Shown here in pieces: positions 55,253-64,000 of a DNA stretch of 64,000 bases. Position 1 is the stretch's first letter. The number at the start of each line of letters is the position of its first letter. The notes under the pieces are model-generated. The model had not been told where the DNA came from. It did not search any database and saw only the letters and a program-made list of their open reading frames with translations. The stretch is from JAMXLO01 sp037201625. GTDB taxonomy: Bacteria; Pseudomonadota; Alphaproteobacteria; Acetobacterales; Acetobacteraceae. Made by a program: the position numbers and the translations under genes. The stretch lies in the NCBI GenBank assembly GCA_037201625.1, contig JBBCGR010000003.1, positions 2,356,001 to 2,420,000 on the forward strand. The letters run 5' to 3'.

Positions 55253-56760
55253 GCGGCTGGGGCAGCGGCTATGTGACCGATATCACCTACATGAGCGGCT
55301 ATTACCGCCAGCAATCGCCGCCGATCATCGCGCTGGCGAGCATGCTGGGCGGCGTCACCTCGCCGCTGCCGGCGGCGGATGACCCGCTGAGCTACCTGGA
55401 ACTCGGGTGTGGCCAGGGCCTGGGCGCGCTGGTGCTGGCGGCGAGCAACCCGCACTGGACGGTCACCGCGATCGACTTCAACCCGGCGCATATCGCGGCG
55501 GCGCGCGGCTGGGCGGCGCAGGCCGGCATCGGCAACGTCACCTTCCTGGAAGCCGACCTCGCCACGCTGGCCGAGCACGGCGACGCCGCGCGGGTGCCGG
55601 AGGCCGACTTCGTCAGCATGCACGGGCTGTGGAGCTGGGTGCCCCCGGTGGTGCAGGCCGGCATCGTGCGGCTGCTGCGCTCCAAGGTGAAGCCGGGCGG
55701 CGCGGTGCATCTCAGCTACAACGCGCTGCCCGCCTGGGGTGCCGCGCTCGGCATGCAGCGCACGCTGCGCGACTGCGGCAAGCGGCTGGCCTCGCGCAGC
55801 GACCGCCAGGCGGAGGAAGGCCTCAAGCTGGTGCAGGCGCTGAAATCGGCCGATGCGCTGCAGATCGTCCGCCAGCCCTGGGTGAACTCGCTGGTCGAAC
55901 GGATGGGCGAGCTGCCGGTGCAGTACCTCGCGCATGAGTACATCAACGATTCCTGGGCGCCCTGCTTCCACGCCGATGTGGCCGAGGCGCTGGCCGGCGC
56001 GAAGCTCGACTGGGTGGGCTCGGTGAGCCTGATCGAGAACTTCCCGGAACTGACGCTCACGCCCGAACAGCGCGACATCGCGCAGCGGTTCGACGATCCG
56101 ATCCTGCGGGAACTGGTGAAGGACATGTGCCTGGACCGCTCGCTGCGCCACGACGTGTTCGTGCGCGGGGCGCGGCGGATGAACCCGGCGGCGCGCGACG
56201 CGGCGCTGATGGATGTGTGGCTGGCGCTCAACATCGCGCCCGGGGACATGCCGTACGAGGCCGACATGCCGGCCGGCCGCGCCGCGCTCAACCGCAGCTT
56301 CTACGGCCCGATCACCGAGGCGATGGCGGCGGGCCCGCGCCGGGTCGGCGACCTGCTGGCGCTGCCCGACCTGGAAGGACGCCGCGACAACCCGGCGGAG
56401 CTGATCGGCATCCTGGTCGGGCTGGACATCGCCGAACCGGCGGCGCGGCCCGGTGCGGAACCCTCCGCCCAGGCGCTGCGCTTCAACCGAGTGACCAGCG
56501 CTAATTTGTCGCGCACCGAGAATCTGGGCCGCCCGATCGCCGCCGCCAGCCATGCGCTGGGGACCGGCGCGCCCTGCACGCTGTTCGACCTGTTCGTGAT
56601 CGACCGCCTGATGGCCGGCGAGGACCCCTCGCGCGTCGAGGACTGGATCACCACGCTCGGTCCGAACCTGGAAGATGAGGGGCGCGGCAAGTTGCGTGAG
56701 GTGTTCAGCAGGACTTTGCGGACCCGGCTGCCGATCCTGCGGGCGCAAGGCGTGTTTTGA
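55249..56760 (+). CDS. SAM-dependent methyltransferase with regulatory domain, coupled to tssG
   Basis: A 503-residue class I methyltransferase, ATGA overlap with tssG. Motif I ELGCGQG is at residues 51-57, followed by VTAIDFNPAHIAAARGWAAQAGI (acidic ribose ligand), FVSMHGLWSWVPPVVQAGIVRLLRSKVKPGGAVHLSYNALPAW. The second half resembles the methyltransferase regulatory domain (PF10119 type), with LAHEYINDSWAPCFHADVAEAL and WVGSVSLIENFPELTLTPEQ. Such proteins are known in general, but I do not know of one as a T6SS structural-operon member. A T6SS component or effector is a possible substrate; that is inference from coupling. Confidence 0.88.
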   Translation: MSGWGSGYVTDITYMSGYYRQQSPPIIALASMLGGVTSPLPAADDPLSYLELGCGQGLGALVLAASNPHWTVTAIDFNPAHIAAARGWAAQAGIGNVTFLEADLATLAEHGDAARVPEADFVSMHGLWSWVPPVVQAGIVRLLRSKVKPGGAVHLSYNALPAWGAALGMQRTLRDCGKRLASRSDRQAEEGLKLVQALKSADALQIVRQPWVNSLVERMGELPVQYLAHEYINDSWAPCFHADVAEALAGAKLDWVGSVSLIENFPELTLTPEQRDIAQRFDDPILRELVKDMCLDRSLRHDVFVRGARRMNPAARDAALMDVWLALNIAPGDMPYEADMPAGRAALNRSFYGPITEAMAAGPRRVGDLLALPDLEGRRDNPAELIGILVGLDIAEPAARPGAEPSAQALRFNRVTSANLSRTENLGRPIAAASHALGTGAPCTLFDLFVIDRLMAGEDPSRVEDWITTLGPNLEDEGRGKLREVFSRTLRTRLPILRAQGVF

Positions 56761-56837
56761 AGGCGCTGACTGCACAATCCTCGCCCGTCGGCGCGGCGCC
56801 CGTGCTATACGGTCTTGGACTTGGGAGGAGTGTACCC

Positions 56838-57500
56838 GTGCGTTCCTTGATAACCCCGATCATTCTCGCCCCGCTGATGTTTGGCAGCCTGCCGGCTCTC
56901 GCGCAGGGCAACCCGTCGGCCGATCAGATCATCAAGTCGCTGCGGCCCAGCGGCAACCTCGCAGCGGGCGGCACCCGTGGGATCAGGCTGGCGGCACCGC
57001 CGGCCGAGGCCACGTCACCGCAGCAGCAGGCGACACCCGCGGCCGCCACCGCGCCGATGCAGCAGCCGCGCGTGGCGACCAGCCGGCCGGCCGCCGCGAC
57101 ACCCGCACCGACGCCGTCCGCCGCCGCTCCGGCCGCGGCCTCCACCTCTGGGCCGACGGTCAACCTGACGGTCAACTTCGCCAACGGGTCGGCCGACCTG
57201 ACGCCCGACGCGATCCGCACGCTCGATGAACTCGGCCGCGCACTGGCCAGCAAGGATCTGGAAGCCTACCGGTTCCGCATCGAGGGCCATACCGACACGG
57301 TCGGCTCGCGCGACTACAACCGCGCCTTGTCCGAGCGCCGGGCGATCGCCGTGGTGGAGTACGTGGCCAGGAAGTACGGCGTCGCCGCGACCCGCCTGCA
57401 GGCGGTCGGCATGGGCGAGGACGGCCCCCTGGTGCCGACGCCGCCGCAGACCCCGGAGCCGCGTAACCGCCGGGTGCAGGTCATCAACCTCGGCGCCTAG
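56838..57500 (+). CDS. OmpA-family exported protein
   Basis: A 220-residue protein. Start is the GTG at 56838 with GGAGGAG 8 bases upstream. The signal peptide LITPIILAPLMFGSLPALAQG is followed by a Pro/Ala/Gln-rich spacer (about residues 50-115). The C-terminal OmpA-like domain has NFANGSADLTPDAIRTLDELGRAL, the peptidoglycan-binding core RIEGHTDTVGSRDYNRALSERRAIAVVEYV, and RLQAVGMGEDGP. It should bind diaminopimelate-containing peptidoglycan. With TssL also OmpA-tipped, it may help dock the secretion complex to the wall. 77 bases follow the methyltransferase. Confidence 0.9.
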   Translation: MRSLITPIILAPLMFGSLPALAQGNPSADQIIKSLRPSGNLAAGGTRGIRLAAPPAEATSPQQQATPAAATAPMQQPRVATSRPAAATPAPTPSAAAPAAASTSGPTVNLTVNFANGSADLTPDAIRTLDELGRALASKDLEAYRFRIEGHTDTVGSRDYNRALSERRAIAVVEYVARKYGVAATRLQAVGMGEDGPLVPTPPQTPEPRNRRVQVINLGA

Positions 57501-57526
57501 CAGCGCCGAGCCGGCGCCCCGCACAT

Positions 57527-58522
57527 ATGAGGCCGGCAGAGCCTGGCGCCGACGATACGGTCCGTGTCCTTCCGGCACATCGCGCGCGCGCCACCTGGCT
57601 GATCCTGGCCGCGGCGGTGGTGGCCGGCGCACTGGGCGGTTCCGGGGCCTTCTGGCTGCTGCGACCCGCCCCGCCGGTAACGGTCGCGCCCGTTCCGGCC
57701 CCCGCGCCGATTGTGGCCGCACCGCAGGCCCTCGTCGCGCCGGCCTTCCGGATCACCACCGCCTCGGAAACCGAGATCGCCCAGCACGTCGCGACCTCGC
57801 TCACGGTGTTCCGCTTCGCCGACAATCCCCGGGTCCTGGTGCTCGACTTCGCCTCGCTGCGCGACCAGGGACGCATGCTCAACCGGGTCGCGGCGTTCAC
57901 CGAAAAGGCCGGCCTGCCGCATGACCGGGTGCTGACCGACGCCGAACTAGACGCAGCGATCCGCGCCCGTGGCGACACGGTGGAGACATTCTACCTGGGC
58001 CACGACTACGCCGCGACGTCGCTGGCGCGCTTCTTCGCGGCCGCCGACACCCAGCGGATCGAACTCGACCCTCAGGAGGAGGTGCTGCGCGCGCTGATGC
58101 GCCAGGAGGGCTGGTTCGCGCCCGGCGTCATGGCCGGCCTGATCTCGGTGCCGGCGGTGGGGTCCGACGGCCGCGTCACCGCCTCGGCGCGCGCCGCGAT
58201 CCTGCGGCACGAACTGTCGCACGGAGAGTTCTTCGCCAATCCGGCTTATGCCGAGTACGTCCACAGTTTCTGGCTGCGCGAACTCACCAGCGAGGAGCGC
58301 GGGGCGATCCGCGCCTTCCTCGCGAAGGACGAGTACGACGTCCGCGAGGAAGAACTGATGTACAACGAGATGCAGGCCTACCTGATGTTCACCCGCGATC
58401 CGTTGTTCTTCCGCCCCGACATGGCCGGCCTCGTCCCCGCCCGGCTGGCGGAATTGCAGGGCCGCTTCCTGTCGGGCATGCCGGACGGATGGCTGCGCAA
58501 CACGCTGGCATCGGGACGCTGA
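57527..58522 (+). CDS. Membrane-anchored putative zinc metallopeptidase (HELSH motif)
   Basis: A 331-residue protein with one N-terminal membrane helix (residues 23-45, WLILAAAVVAGALGGSGAFWLL) and a Pro/Ala-rich spacer, then a domain predicted to lie in the periplasm. It contains AAILRHELSHGEFF with HELSH at 228-232, an HExxH zinc-protease signature, and NEMQAYLMF with Glu281 as a plausible third ligand about 50 residues on. I recognise no named family. It follows the ompA-like gene by 26 bases and converges on ppkA. A role in wall passage or T6SS control is possible but unproven. Confidence 0.72.
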   Translation: MRPAEPGADDTVRVLPAHRARATWLILAAAVVAGALGGSGAFWLLRPAPPVTVAPVPAPAPIVAAPQALVAPAFRITTASETEIAQHVATSLTVFRFADNPRVLVLDFASLRDQGRMLNRVAAFTEKAGLPHDRVLTDAELDAAIRARGDTVETFYLGHDYAATSLARFFAAADTQRIELDPQEEVLRALMRQEGWFAPGVMAGLISVPAVGSDGRVTASARAAILRHELSHGEFFANPAYAEYVHSFWLRELTSEERGAIRAFLAKDEYDVREEELMYNEMQAYLMFTRDPLFFRPDMAGLVPARLAELQGRFLSGMPDGWLRNTLASGR

Positions 58523-58552
58523 GCCCGGCCCCCGGCCACCCCCGCCGCAAGG

Positions 58553-60802
58553 CTATTTCGGCAGCGCCTCGAGCGTGACGGCGGCGCCGGCCACGCGGGC
58601 ACCGCGCTGGCGCAGCGCATCGATCGCCGCCTGGAGGTCGCGCAGGTAGACATCCGCGGTCTCGGCGTTGGCGGGACGCGGCCGGTCGAACAGCGGCTCG
58701 GAGGAGGCGACGGCGATGATCATGTCGACGCCGTACGGCTCGCTCACCATCCAGGCCGGATTGCCCAGGTCGATAGGCTCGCCGGCGGCGTAGACTCGCG
58801 GCGGGTCGGCGGCAATGCCGTCCTTCGGATCGGCCAGTTGCGGATAAAGATGCTGCACCGCGCCGTCATGCGCGAGGTAGTCCACCCGCAGCCGCCCGGC
58901 GAAATCCGGCATCACCAGGCGCACCCGCACCGGTTCCCCGTCGCGCAGCCGGGTCCGGCCATTCGCCATCTGCAGCCCGAGCCGCGTGCCGCGCGTCACG
59001 CCGAACGCTGGGACGATCGGGTGCAGCGCGTTCAGCGCCGGACAGAACACCGGGTCGACATCCGCCACGCGCCAGTCCACCTGGGTGGCCGGCACGATCG
59101 CGCCGAGCCCCTGGCGCAGCGTGTCGATGGAGCGGGCACCGGCGAGGCCGTTCACGGTCACCGCGCCGCCGTCGGCGACGTCGCCACCCAGCGTGGCGCA
59201 GGTCTGGCCGGCGGCCCATTGCGCGATCTGCCGGCGCAGCGTCTCCAGGCTGATCATCGCCAGTTGCTGGCTGTTCGGCTGCGCCACCGGCGGGGCGGCC
59301 GGCGTGGCAACCTGTGGCGTGGCGGGTTGTGGCGTGGCGGCGGGTGGCGTCGCGGGTGATGGCGTGGCGACCGCCTGGCTGGACACGGGCGGCGTGGCGG
59401 GAAACACCGGCGCCGCCGGCTGGCTGCTGGGCTGCAACTGCGGGACGGGCGGTGGCTGCGGCACCGGTGCCTGCACCACGGCCGGCGGCGTGGCCGTCGG
59501 AGTCTGGGGCAGGGGCGCGATCGCCGCCGGCTGTGGCTGCGCCGGCGGCACCTGGGCCGGCGTCGCGGGCGGCGTCGGCGCCGGGGTCTGCGCCGCAGGC
59601 TGCGGTTGCGCCTGGGTCGGCACCGGCGACTGCGGCGATGGGGTGACCACGACGGTGCTGGGCGGCGGCGTGGTCGGCTGGGCGGGCTGGCTCGCCGGCG
59701 GAGCGGCCGCCGGCGTCGCCGACCCGATCACCTGCGGCGCGGGAGAGGGCTGCGACGCACCCTGCAACAGCCACCACGTGCCACCTCCGGCCGCGGCGAG
59801 CAGCACCACGGCGGCGCCGGCAATGACCGGCAGGCTCGCCCCGGAACGCTGGCTGGCGGCCTCAGCCGGCCTTGACTGTGCCGGCGCGGCGGGGCGCGAG
59901 GGCGGCGCCGGAGCCACCGCCCGCGTCGCCGGCGCGGCCGCCACCATCGTCGACTCGTCCTCGTTCTCCGCCGGCTCGGCCTGGTTCGCCAGCGCGGTGC
60001 GCATCGCCTCGAAGAACACCTTGGCCGAGGGGAACCGGTCCTCGGGCCGCTTGGCCATGGCGCGCCGCACCACGGCGTCGAAGGCCGGCGGGGCGGTGAC
60101 GGAAAGCTGCGAGGGCGCCGGAGGGTCGGTGTTCAGCGCCTTGTGCATGATCGCCGACATGCCGCCCTCGAACGGCCGCTCGCCGGTCAGCAACTGGTAC
60201 AGCAGTACGCCCGACGAATAGATGTCGGTGCGCGCGTCCACCACCTGGCCCATGAACTGTTCGGGCGACATATAGGCCGGCGTGCCCAGCACCGTGCCGG
60301 CCTGCGTCATCGAACTGCTCTCGATCCGCGCGATGCCGAAATCCGCGATCTTCGCCTGGCCGGAATTCGTCATCATGACGTTCGCCGGCTTGATGTCGCG
60401 ATGCACGACACCGCGCTCGTGGCTGAATTGCAGGCCGGCGAGCAGATCCTCCATGACCCGCATCGTGTCCGCCAGCGCGAAACGCTCGTGCTTGTCGAGC
60501 AGCGACTTCAGCGGCGGGCCGTCGACGTATTCCATAACGATATAGGCGAGGTCGCTGGTCTCGCCGTAGTCGAACACGCCGACGATGTTGGGATGGGTCA
60601 GCCGGCCGGCGGCCTGCGCCTCGCGGCGGAAGCGGGCGAGCGCCTCCTCGGTCTCGGGGTCGGCGTTGTCCGGCAGCTTGACCGTCTTGATGGCGACACG
60701 CCGGGCGATGATCGGGTCCCAGCCCTCATACACCGTGCCCATGGCACCGCGTCCCAGCGGCCGCTTGATCTCATATTTGCCGAGGGTCTCCAGTGTCTCC
60801 AT
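58553..60802 (-). CDS. ppkA: Membrane serine/threonine kinase PpkA with DUF4384-like periplasmic domain
   Basis: A 749-residue Hanks-type kinase. The glycine loop GRGAMG is at 17-22, Lys39 in VAIKTVK, HRD at 134-136, DFG at 154-156 and TPAYMSPEQ at 174-182, so it is catalytically complete. A membrane helix lies at about 323-348, followed by about 200 residues of Pro/Ala/Gln/Thr-rich spacer and a C-terminal DUF4384-like domain (VRLVMPDFAGRLRVDYLAHDG and HLYPQL, then MIIAVASSEPLF). It should phosphorylate the FHA protein to activate secretion, opposed by PppA. The periplasmic part may sense envelope signals. 9 bases after the CHAT gene stop. Confidence 0.93.
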   Translation of the reverse strand: METLETLGKYEIKRPLGRGAMGTVYEGWDPIIARRVAIKTVKLPDNADPETEEALARFRREAQAAGRLTHPNIVGVFDYGETSDLAYIVMEYVDGPPLKSLLDKHERFALADTMRVMEDLLAGLQFSHERGVVHRDIKPANVMMTNSGQAKIADFGIARIESSSMTQAGTVLGTPAYMSPEQFMGQVVDARTDIYSSGVLLYQLLTGERPFEGGMSAIMHKALNTDPPAPSQLSVTAPPAFDAVVRRAMAKRPEDRFPSAKVFFEAMRTALANQAEPAENEDESTMVAAAPATRAVAPAPPSRPAAPAQSRPAEAASQRSGASLPVIAGAAVVLLAAAGGGTWWLLQGASQPSPAPQVIGSATPAAAPPASQPAQPTTPPPSTVVVTPSPQSPVPTQAQPQPAAQTPAPTPPATPAQVPPAQPQPAAIAPLPQTPTATPPAVVQAPVPQPPPVPQLQPSSQPAAPVFPATPPVSSQAVATPSPATPPAATPQPATPQVATPAAPPVAQPNSQQLAMISLETLRRQIAQWAAGQTCATLGGDVADGGAVTVNGLAGARSIDTLRQGLGAIVPATQVDWRVADVDPVFCPALNALHPIVPAFGVTRGTRLGLQMANGRTRLRDGEPVRVRLVMPDFAGRLRVDYLAHDGAVQHLYPQLADPKDGIAADPPRVYAAGEPIDLGNPAWMVSEPYGVDMIIAVASSEPLFDRPRPANAETADVYLRDLQAAIDALRQRGARVAGAAVTLEALPK

Positions 60803-60811
60803 GCGGCCTGC

Positions 60812-63800
60812 TTATAGACCGGCGAGCCGTGGCGATGGAATGTTGACCGCAGCACTCGCGGGAGCGCGTGCGCCGCCCTCGCCGATGACTGCGAAGGGCG
60901 CCCAGAAGAACGGGTGCGCGATGTCGGCGGGCAGGCCCTTCCCGGCATCGGCCAGCATGCCGAGTTGCGCATCGCGCAGCGCGCCGGCGGTGCCGATATT
61001 GGGGGTCTCGCGCAGTCGCCGCAGCGTGTCGGCCACCAGGAACGCCGCGACCTGGTCGTTCACCGCCCAGTGCGTCACGCCCAGTGATCGCGCTCCGGCA
61101 TAAAAGAACGCGCGCGCCAGTCCGGACAGGCTTTCGCCCGCCGTCGTGCCGCCGGGTCCGCCCGAGTTGCAGGCCGACAGGATGACCAGGTCGGCGTCCA
61201 GGTCGAGGCCAACGACCTCGGTCGCGGTCAGCAGCGCGCCCGAGGCGTTGGTGGCGTTGGGGGGCGCCGATGTCACGATCGCGGGCTCGCTCTGGCAGCG
61301 CAGTTCCGCCGGCAGCAGCGCATGGGTGGAGAATTGCAGGATGCGGTAGTCCTTGAGCCGCGTCTTCAGCACGGCATCGGCGGTGAACGCCGGTCCGAGC
61401 AGTTCGTCCGACGCATCGGCGCCGAGCAGCGCGCGCGCCGCGTCGAGTTCCTTCCGGGCGTAGGGCAGCGGCGGCAGGCTGGCGAGCAACTGGGCGCTCT
61501 CCCGGCAGCCGGGCCCGGTGAAGGTGCGTTCGGCCTGGGCCAGCGTCACCGGGCGGAAGTCGCCGAAGCCGAACCACGGCCGGGTGGCGCGTGATCCGCC
61601 GGCGATCTTGCGCAGCGACACGAAGTTGGACGGCGCGGGCACGTGTGCCAGAGTGAACCGGCGCACCAGCCAGGGCGCGTCCGCCAGGTTGTTCGGCTCC
61701 GCCGGCCCGGTCAGCAGCACCTCGAACGGCAGCGACAGCAGCGGCCCGGTCGGTGCCACCACCAGCGAGCGCACGCCCTCCATCGAGGACGCCACGCCGC
61801 CCAGCGTCAACTGGTACAGCTTCTGCGCATCGGCCACGTTGAAGGTCGGCAGGCCGGCGGACGTCAGCTCGATGCCGGCACGCACCCGGCGCACCAGTTC
61901 CGCGACGTCCTTCAGGCCGGCGTCGATGCGGGAGATGGTGATGCTGCCGTCGCGCAGCAGGAAAACCCAGCCGTCCTGGTCGCTCAGGGTCAGTGCGGCG
62001 AATGCCTCGCCGGGATGCAGCGCGGCGAAGATGTCCTGCACCGGCACGACCTGCTGCACGAGCTGACCGTAATTCGGCGATGCGGCCTGCAGTGCGGTGT
62101 CGGCATCCGCCAGCGTGGTCTGCGCATCGGCGATCTGCTTGTCGAGATCGGCCGCCGCCGCCGCGCCCGGTGCCCCGCCCGACCGCTGCCGCTGGACCTC
62201 GGCCAGTTCGTCGCGCCGGCGGTACAGGTCCGACAGCTTGGCCGACGCGTCCTGGCGATGGCGGATCGCCTCCGCCACCTTGGGATCGCGGGAGTTCTCG
62301 GACAGCCGCGCCGTGGCCTGGGCGATCTGCTGGCTGGTGATGCCGCCCTGGGCAAGCTGGGCCGCGGTGAACATCTCGGACAGCAGCACCGCCCGCTGGT
62401 CGCGCTGGCGGTCGGCCGCGGCCGCATACACATCGAGGCAGGACGCCATCAGCACGGGCGTCGTCCCCGCCTTCAGCGCGGCGAGCGACTGCACCGCATT
62501 GCGGCAGATCGGCAGGGCGGCGTCGGCGCGTCCGCTCTTCACCAGTTGCCGGGCGCGCAACAGGTAGGTGTCGGCGAGCGGTTTCGAACCCGGCAGCGAG
62601 CGGTCGAACGCCGCGGTCGACTGCAGCAGGTCCTGCATCGCCTGGTCGTCCTCGCCGCGCGCCGCCGCCGTCATGCCGCTGGAGCGATACAGCCGCGCGG
62701 TCAGGATCGGCCGCGCCAAGCCATTGCCGCGCGCCAGGTCGGAGGCTGAGCGCAGGGCGGCATCCGCTTCCTGCGCGCGGCCCAGGATCCGCAGCACCAC
62801 GCCGCGGTTGCGCCGCACCTCCACCAGGCCGAGCAGGGCCGACTGCGCCCGCGGATCGGTGATCAGGTCCTGGCTCGGCATCAATTCCGCCAACCGGCTG
62901 GCGGAGCCGCGCGAGAAGCTGTTGGTCGGGCCAGCGGGCCGCGCCTTGGCCGCCAGCGCATCGGCCGGGACCTGGCTGACATAGGCGGCGTCGGCCTGGT
63001 CGAGCAGCGACAGCGCCTGCTCGAGCTGGCCCTGGTTCAGCGAGTCCAGCCCGCGATAATGCAGCAGCCGTGCCTGCGCGATGCCATCGACCGCCCGCGG
63101 CGCCAGCCGGTCCGCGTCGGCGAACAGCGCATCGGCCTCGGCGAAGCGGCCTTCGTTGGAAAGCTGCAGCGCCAGCGACATCAGCGCGGTCGAGGTGTTG
63201 GGATTGTCCTTGCCCAGCGCCTTCTGCTGCAAGGCGAGAGCGGCACGGAACGCGCTTTCCGCCGCGCCGGGGTTGTCCGACAGGTTGGCGCGCGTGCCGG
63301 CGGCCATCAGCGTGTCGAACTGCCCGACATCGCCGGAGCTGAACGCCCGCGCGGCGAGCCGGCTGGCCAGCAGGGCATCGGCGCCGGAGGTGGGTGCCGA
63401 TGCATCGGCGCGCAGCACGCCCGCCAGCACGCCGATCGAGCGCTCCATCACCTGCGCCGCCGGCAGCACGCCATCGGCGTACCAGACCGTGCCGTTCACC
63501 AGCGCCACCATGGCGACGTGCGCCCAGCCGCCGACCAGGCGCGTGCACTGCATCAGTTGCGCCGGATTGCCGCCGAGCACCGTGGTCGCGACCGGCTGGT
63601 CGCAGTGGAAGCGGTTGTCGATGCCGGTGCGCCACTGGCTGGCGGTGGCAAGCTGGCCAAGCTGGGCCGCGCTGCCGGGCCCGCCCGACCGCACGCGCGC
63701 GCTCGGCTGCTGCCACGTGCCGCAGAACACATCGGCACTCTGCCCGGCCTCGGCCTGCTGCGTGCACTCCTCGCCCACCGAGTTCTTGCCGATCTGCACC

Positions 63801-63928
63801 TGGGCGATGGTCTTACCGGTCGTCGTCTGCACGCCGGCCTGGGTATACGCCTCGGGCGGCGGCGTGGCGCAGGCGGCCAGCAGCGGCGCGAGCAGGGCCA
63901 GCAGGCGGAACGGTGCGGCGACGCGCAT
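60812..63928 (-). CDS. CHAT-domain (caspase-like) lipoprotein with helical repeats
   Basis: A 1038-residue protein. The N-terminus LLALLAPLLAAC is a lipoprotein signal with Cys20 as the acylation site. The middle, about residues 190-700, is helical and TPR-like (NNPGAAESAFRAALALQQKALGKDNPN, then LALQLSNEGRFAEADALFADADRL). The C-terminal CHAT protease domain has FSTHAL with His869 and VILSACNSG with Cys920, the complete catalytic dyad, plus SLSGLARAFFYAGARSLGVTHWAV. CHAT proteins are usually cytoplasmic; here it should face the periplasm or outer membrane. The gene is 9 bases upstream of ppkA in the same direction. Confidence 0.92.
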   Translation of the reverse strand: MRVAAPFRLLALLAPLLAACATPPPEAYTQAGVQTTTGKTIAQVQIGKNSVGEECTQQAEAGQSADVFCGTWQQPSARVRSGGPGSAAQLGQLATASQWRTGIDNRFHCDQPVATTVLGGNPAQLMQCTRLVGGWAHVAMVALVNGTVWYADGVLPAAQVMERSIGVLAGVLRADASAPTSGADALLASRLAARAFSSGDVGQFDTLMAAGTRANLSDNPGAAESAFRAALALQQKALGKDNPNTSTALMSLALQLSNEGRFAEADALFADADRLAPRAVDGIAQARLLHYRGLDSLNQGQLEQALSLLDQADAAYVSQVPADALAAKARPAGPTNSFSRGSASRLAELMPSQDLITDPRAQSALLGLVEVRRNRGVVLRILGRAQEADAALRSASDLARGNGLARPILTARLYRSSGMTAAARGEDDQAMQDLLQSTAAFDRSLPGSKPLADTYLLRARQLVKSGRADAALPICRNAVQSLAALKAGTTPVLMASCLDVYAAAADRQRDQRAVLLSEMFTAAQLAQGGITSQQIAQATARLSENSRDPKVAEAIRHRQDASAKLSDLYRRRDELAEVQRQRSGGAPGAAAAADLDKQIADAQTTLADADTALQAASPNYGQLVQQVVPVQDIFAALHPGEAFAALTLSDQDGWVFLLRDGSITISRIDAGLKDVAELVRRVRAGIELTSAGLPTFNVADAQKLYQLTLGGVASSMEGVRSLVVAPTGPLLSLPFEVLLTGPAEPNNLADAPWLVRRFTLAHVPAPSNFVSLRKIAGGSRATRPWFGFGDFRPVTLAQAERTFTGPGCRESAQLLASLPPLPYARKELDAARALLGADASDELLGPAFTADAVLKTRLKDYRILQFSTHALLPAELRCQSEPAIVTSAPPNATNASGALLTATEVVGLDLDADLVILSACNSGGPGGTTAGESLSGLARAFFYAGARSLGVTHWAVNDQVAAFLVADTLRRLRETPNIGTAGALRDAQLGMLADAGKGLPADIAHPFFWAPFAVIGEGGARAPASAAVNIPSPRLAGL

Positions 63929-63930
63929 GG

Positions 63931-64000
63931 TCAGTAGTCCTGGTCGGAGACGATGGGCAGCAGCAGGTCGTCCTCATCGTCGGGATTGAACAGCGAGCCG
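63931..64000 (-). CDS. 3' end of an unidentified gene upstream of the CHAT gene (partial)
   Basis: The last codons read GSLFNPDDEDDLLLPIVSDQDY followed by TGA at 63931-63933, 2 bases before the CHAT start. The spacing suggests one operon. Too little is visible to name it; the tail is strongly acidic. Confidence 0.5.
   Translation of the reverse strand, partial: GSLFNPDDEDDLLLPIVSDQDY

Overview
The window is GC-rich, with dense, short-spaced operons, ATGA overlaps and almost no A/T-rich intergenic DNA. Gene content points to an alphaproteobacterium, most likely of the Acetobacteraceae/Rhodospirillales type: an Imp-style T6SS with two TssC paralogues plus ImpE/TagJ, a YicC-Gmk pair, family-5 peptide-type ABC transporters and Bradyrhizobium/Rhodospirillales-like 'CGTCATGGC...GCCATCCACG' hairpin repeats. 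Genus level cannot be settled from the sequence alone.

Layout. 1-420: start of an Fe-S/molybdenum hydroxylase type operon (cytochrome c, then the first codons of a 2Fe-2S subunit). 685-6010: MdtA/MdtC-type RND efflux pair with a LysR regulator. 6140-15075: mostly housekeeping genes (DUF305, YegD-like Hsp70, Ndk, DinB, Gmk, YicC, SDR, hydroxyacid dehydrogenase, aminotransferase, FAD oxidoreductase). 15080-20392: minus-strand glycan operon (two methyltransferases, a pyruvyl transferase-like protein, a large WsaF/GT2 glycosyltransferase). 20567-27076: five-gene family-5 ABC importer. 27232-63928: a type VI secretion locus of about 37 kb.

The T6SS locus has four blocks. (1) A plus-strand block: a putative 3D-fold peptidoglycan hydrolase effector overlapping a signal-peptide protein (candidate periplasmic immunity), VgrG, a DUF6931-like protein, FHA protein, TssJ, TssK, TssL, TssM, TagF and PppA. 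(2) A minus-strand block: TssH, Hcp, a TssH 3' remnant, Hcp. (3) A plus-strand block: TssA, TssB, TssC, a second TssC, TagJ, TssE, TssF, TssG, then a methyltransferase, an OmpA-like protein and a membrane-anchored HELSH protein. (4) A minus-strand block: PpkA kinase, a CHAT-protease lipoprotein and the tail of another gene. All core components TssA-TssM, Hcp and VgrG are present. I see no PAAR protein. Threonine-phosphorylation control (PpkA/PppA/FHA) is encoded.

Between about 5.3 and 36.1 kb roughly thirty single-base frameshifts and two in-frame stops break otherwise full-length genes. From 36.7 kb to the end I see none. Where I worked through them, many lie in short G, C or T runs and a one-base correction restores the family sequence. 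I therefore suspect local assembly or read errors, not wholesale decay. These genes are entered as 'pseudogene' because the frame as given is broken; the entries describe the restored protein.
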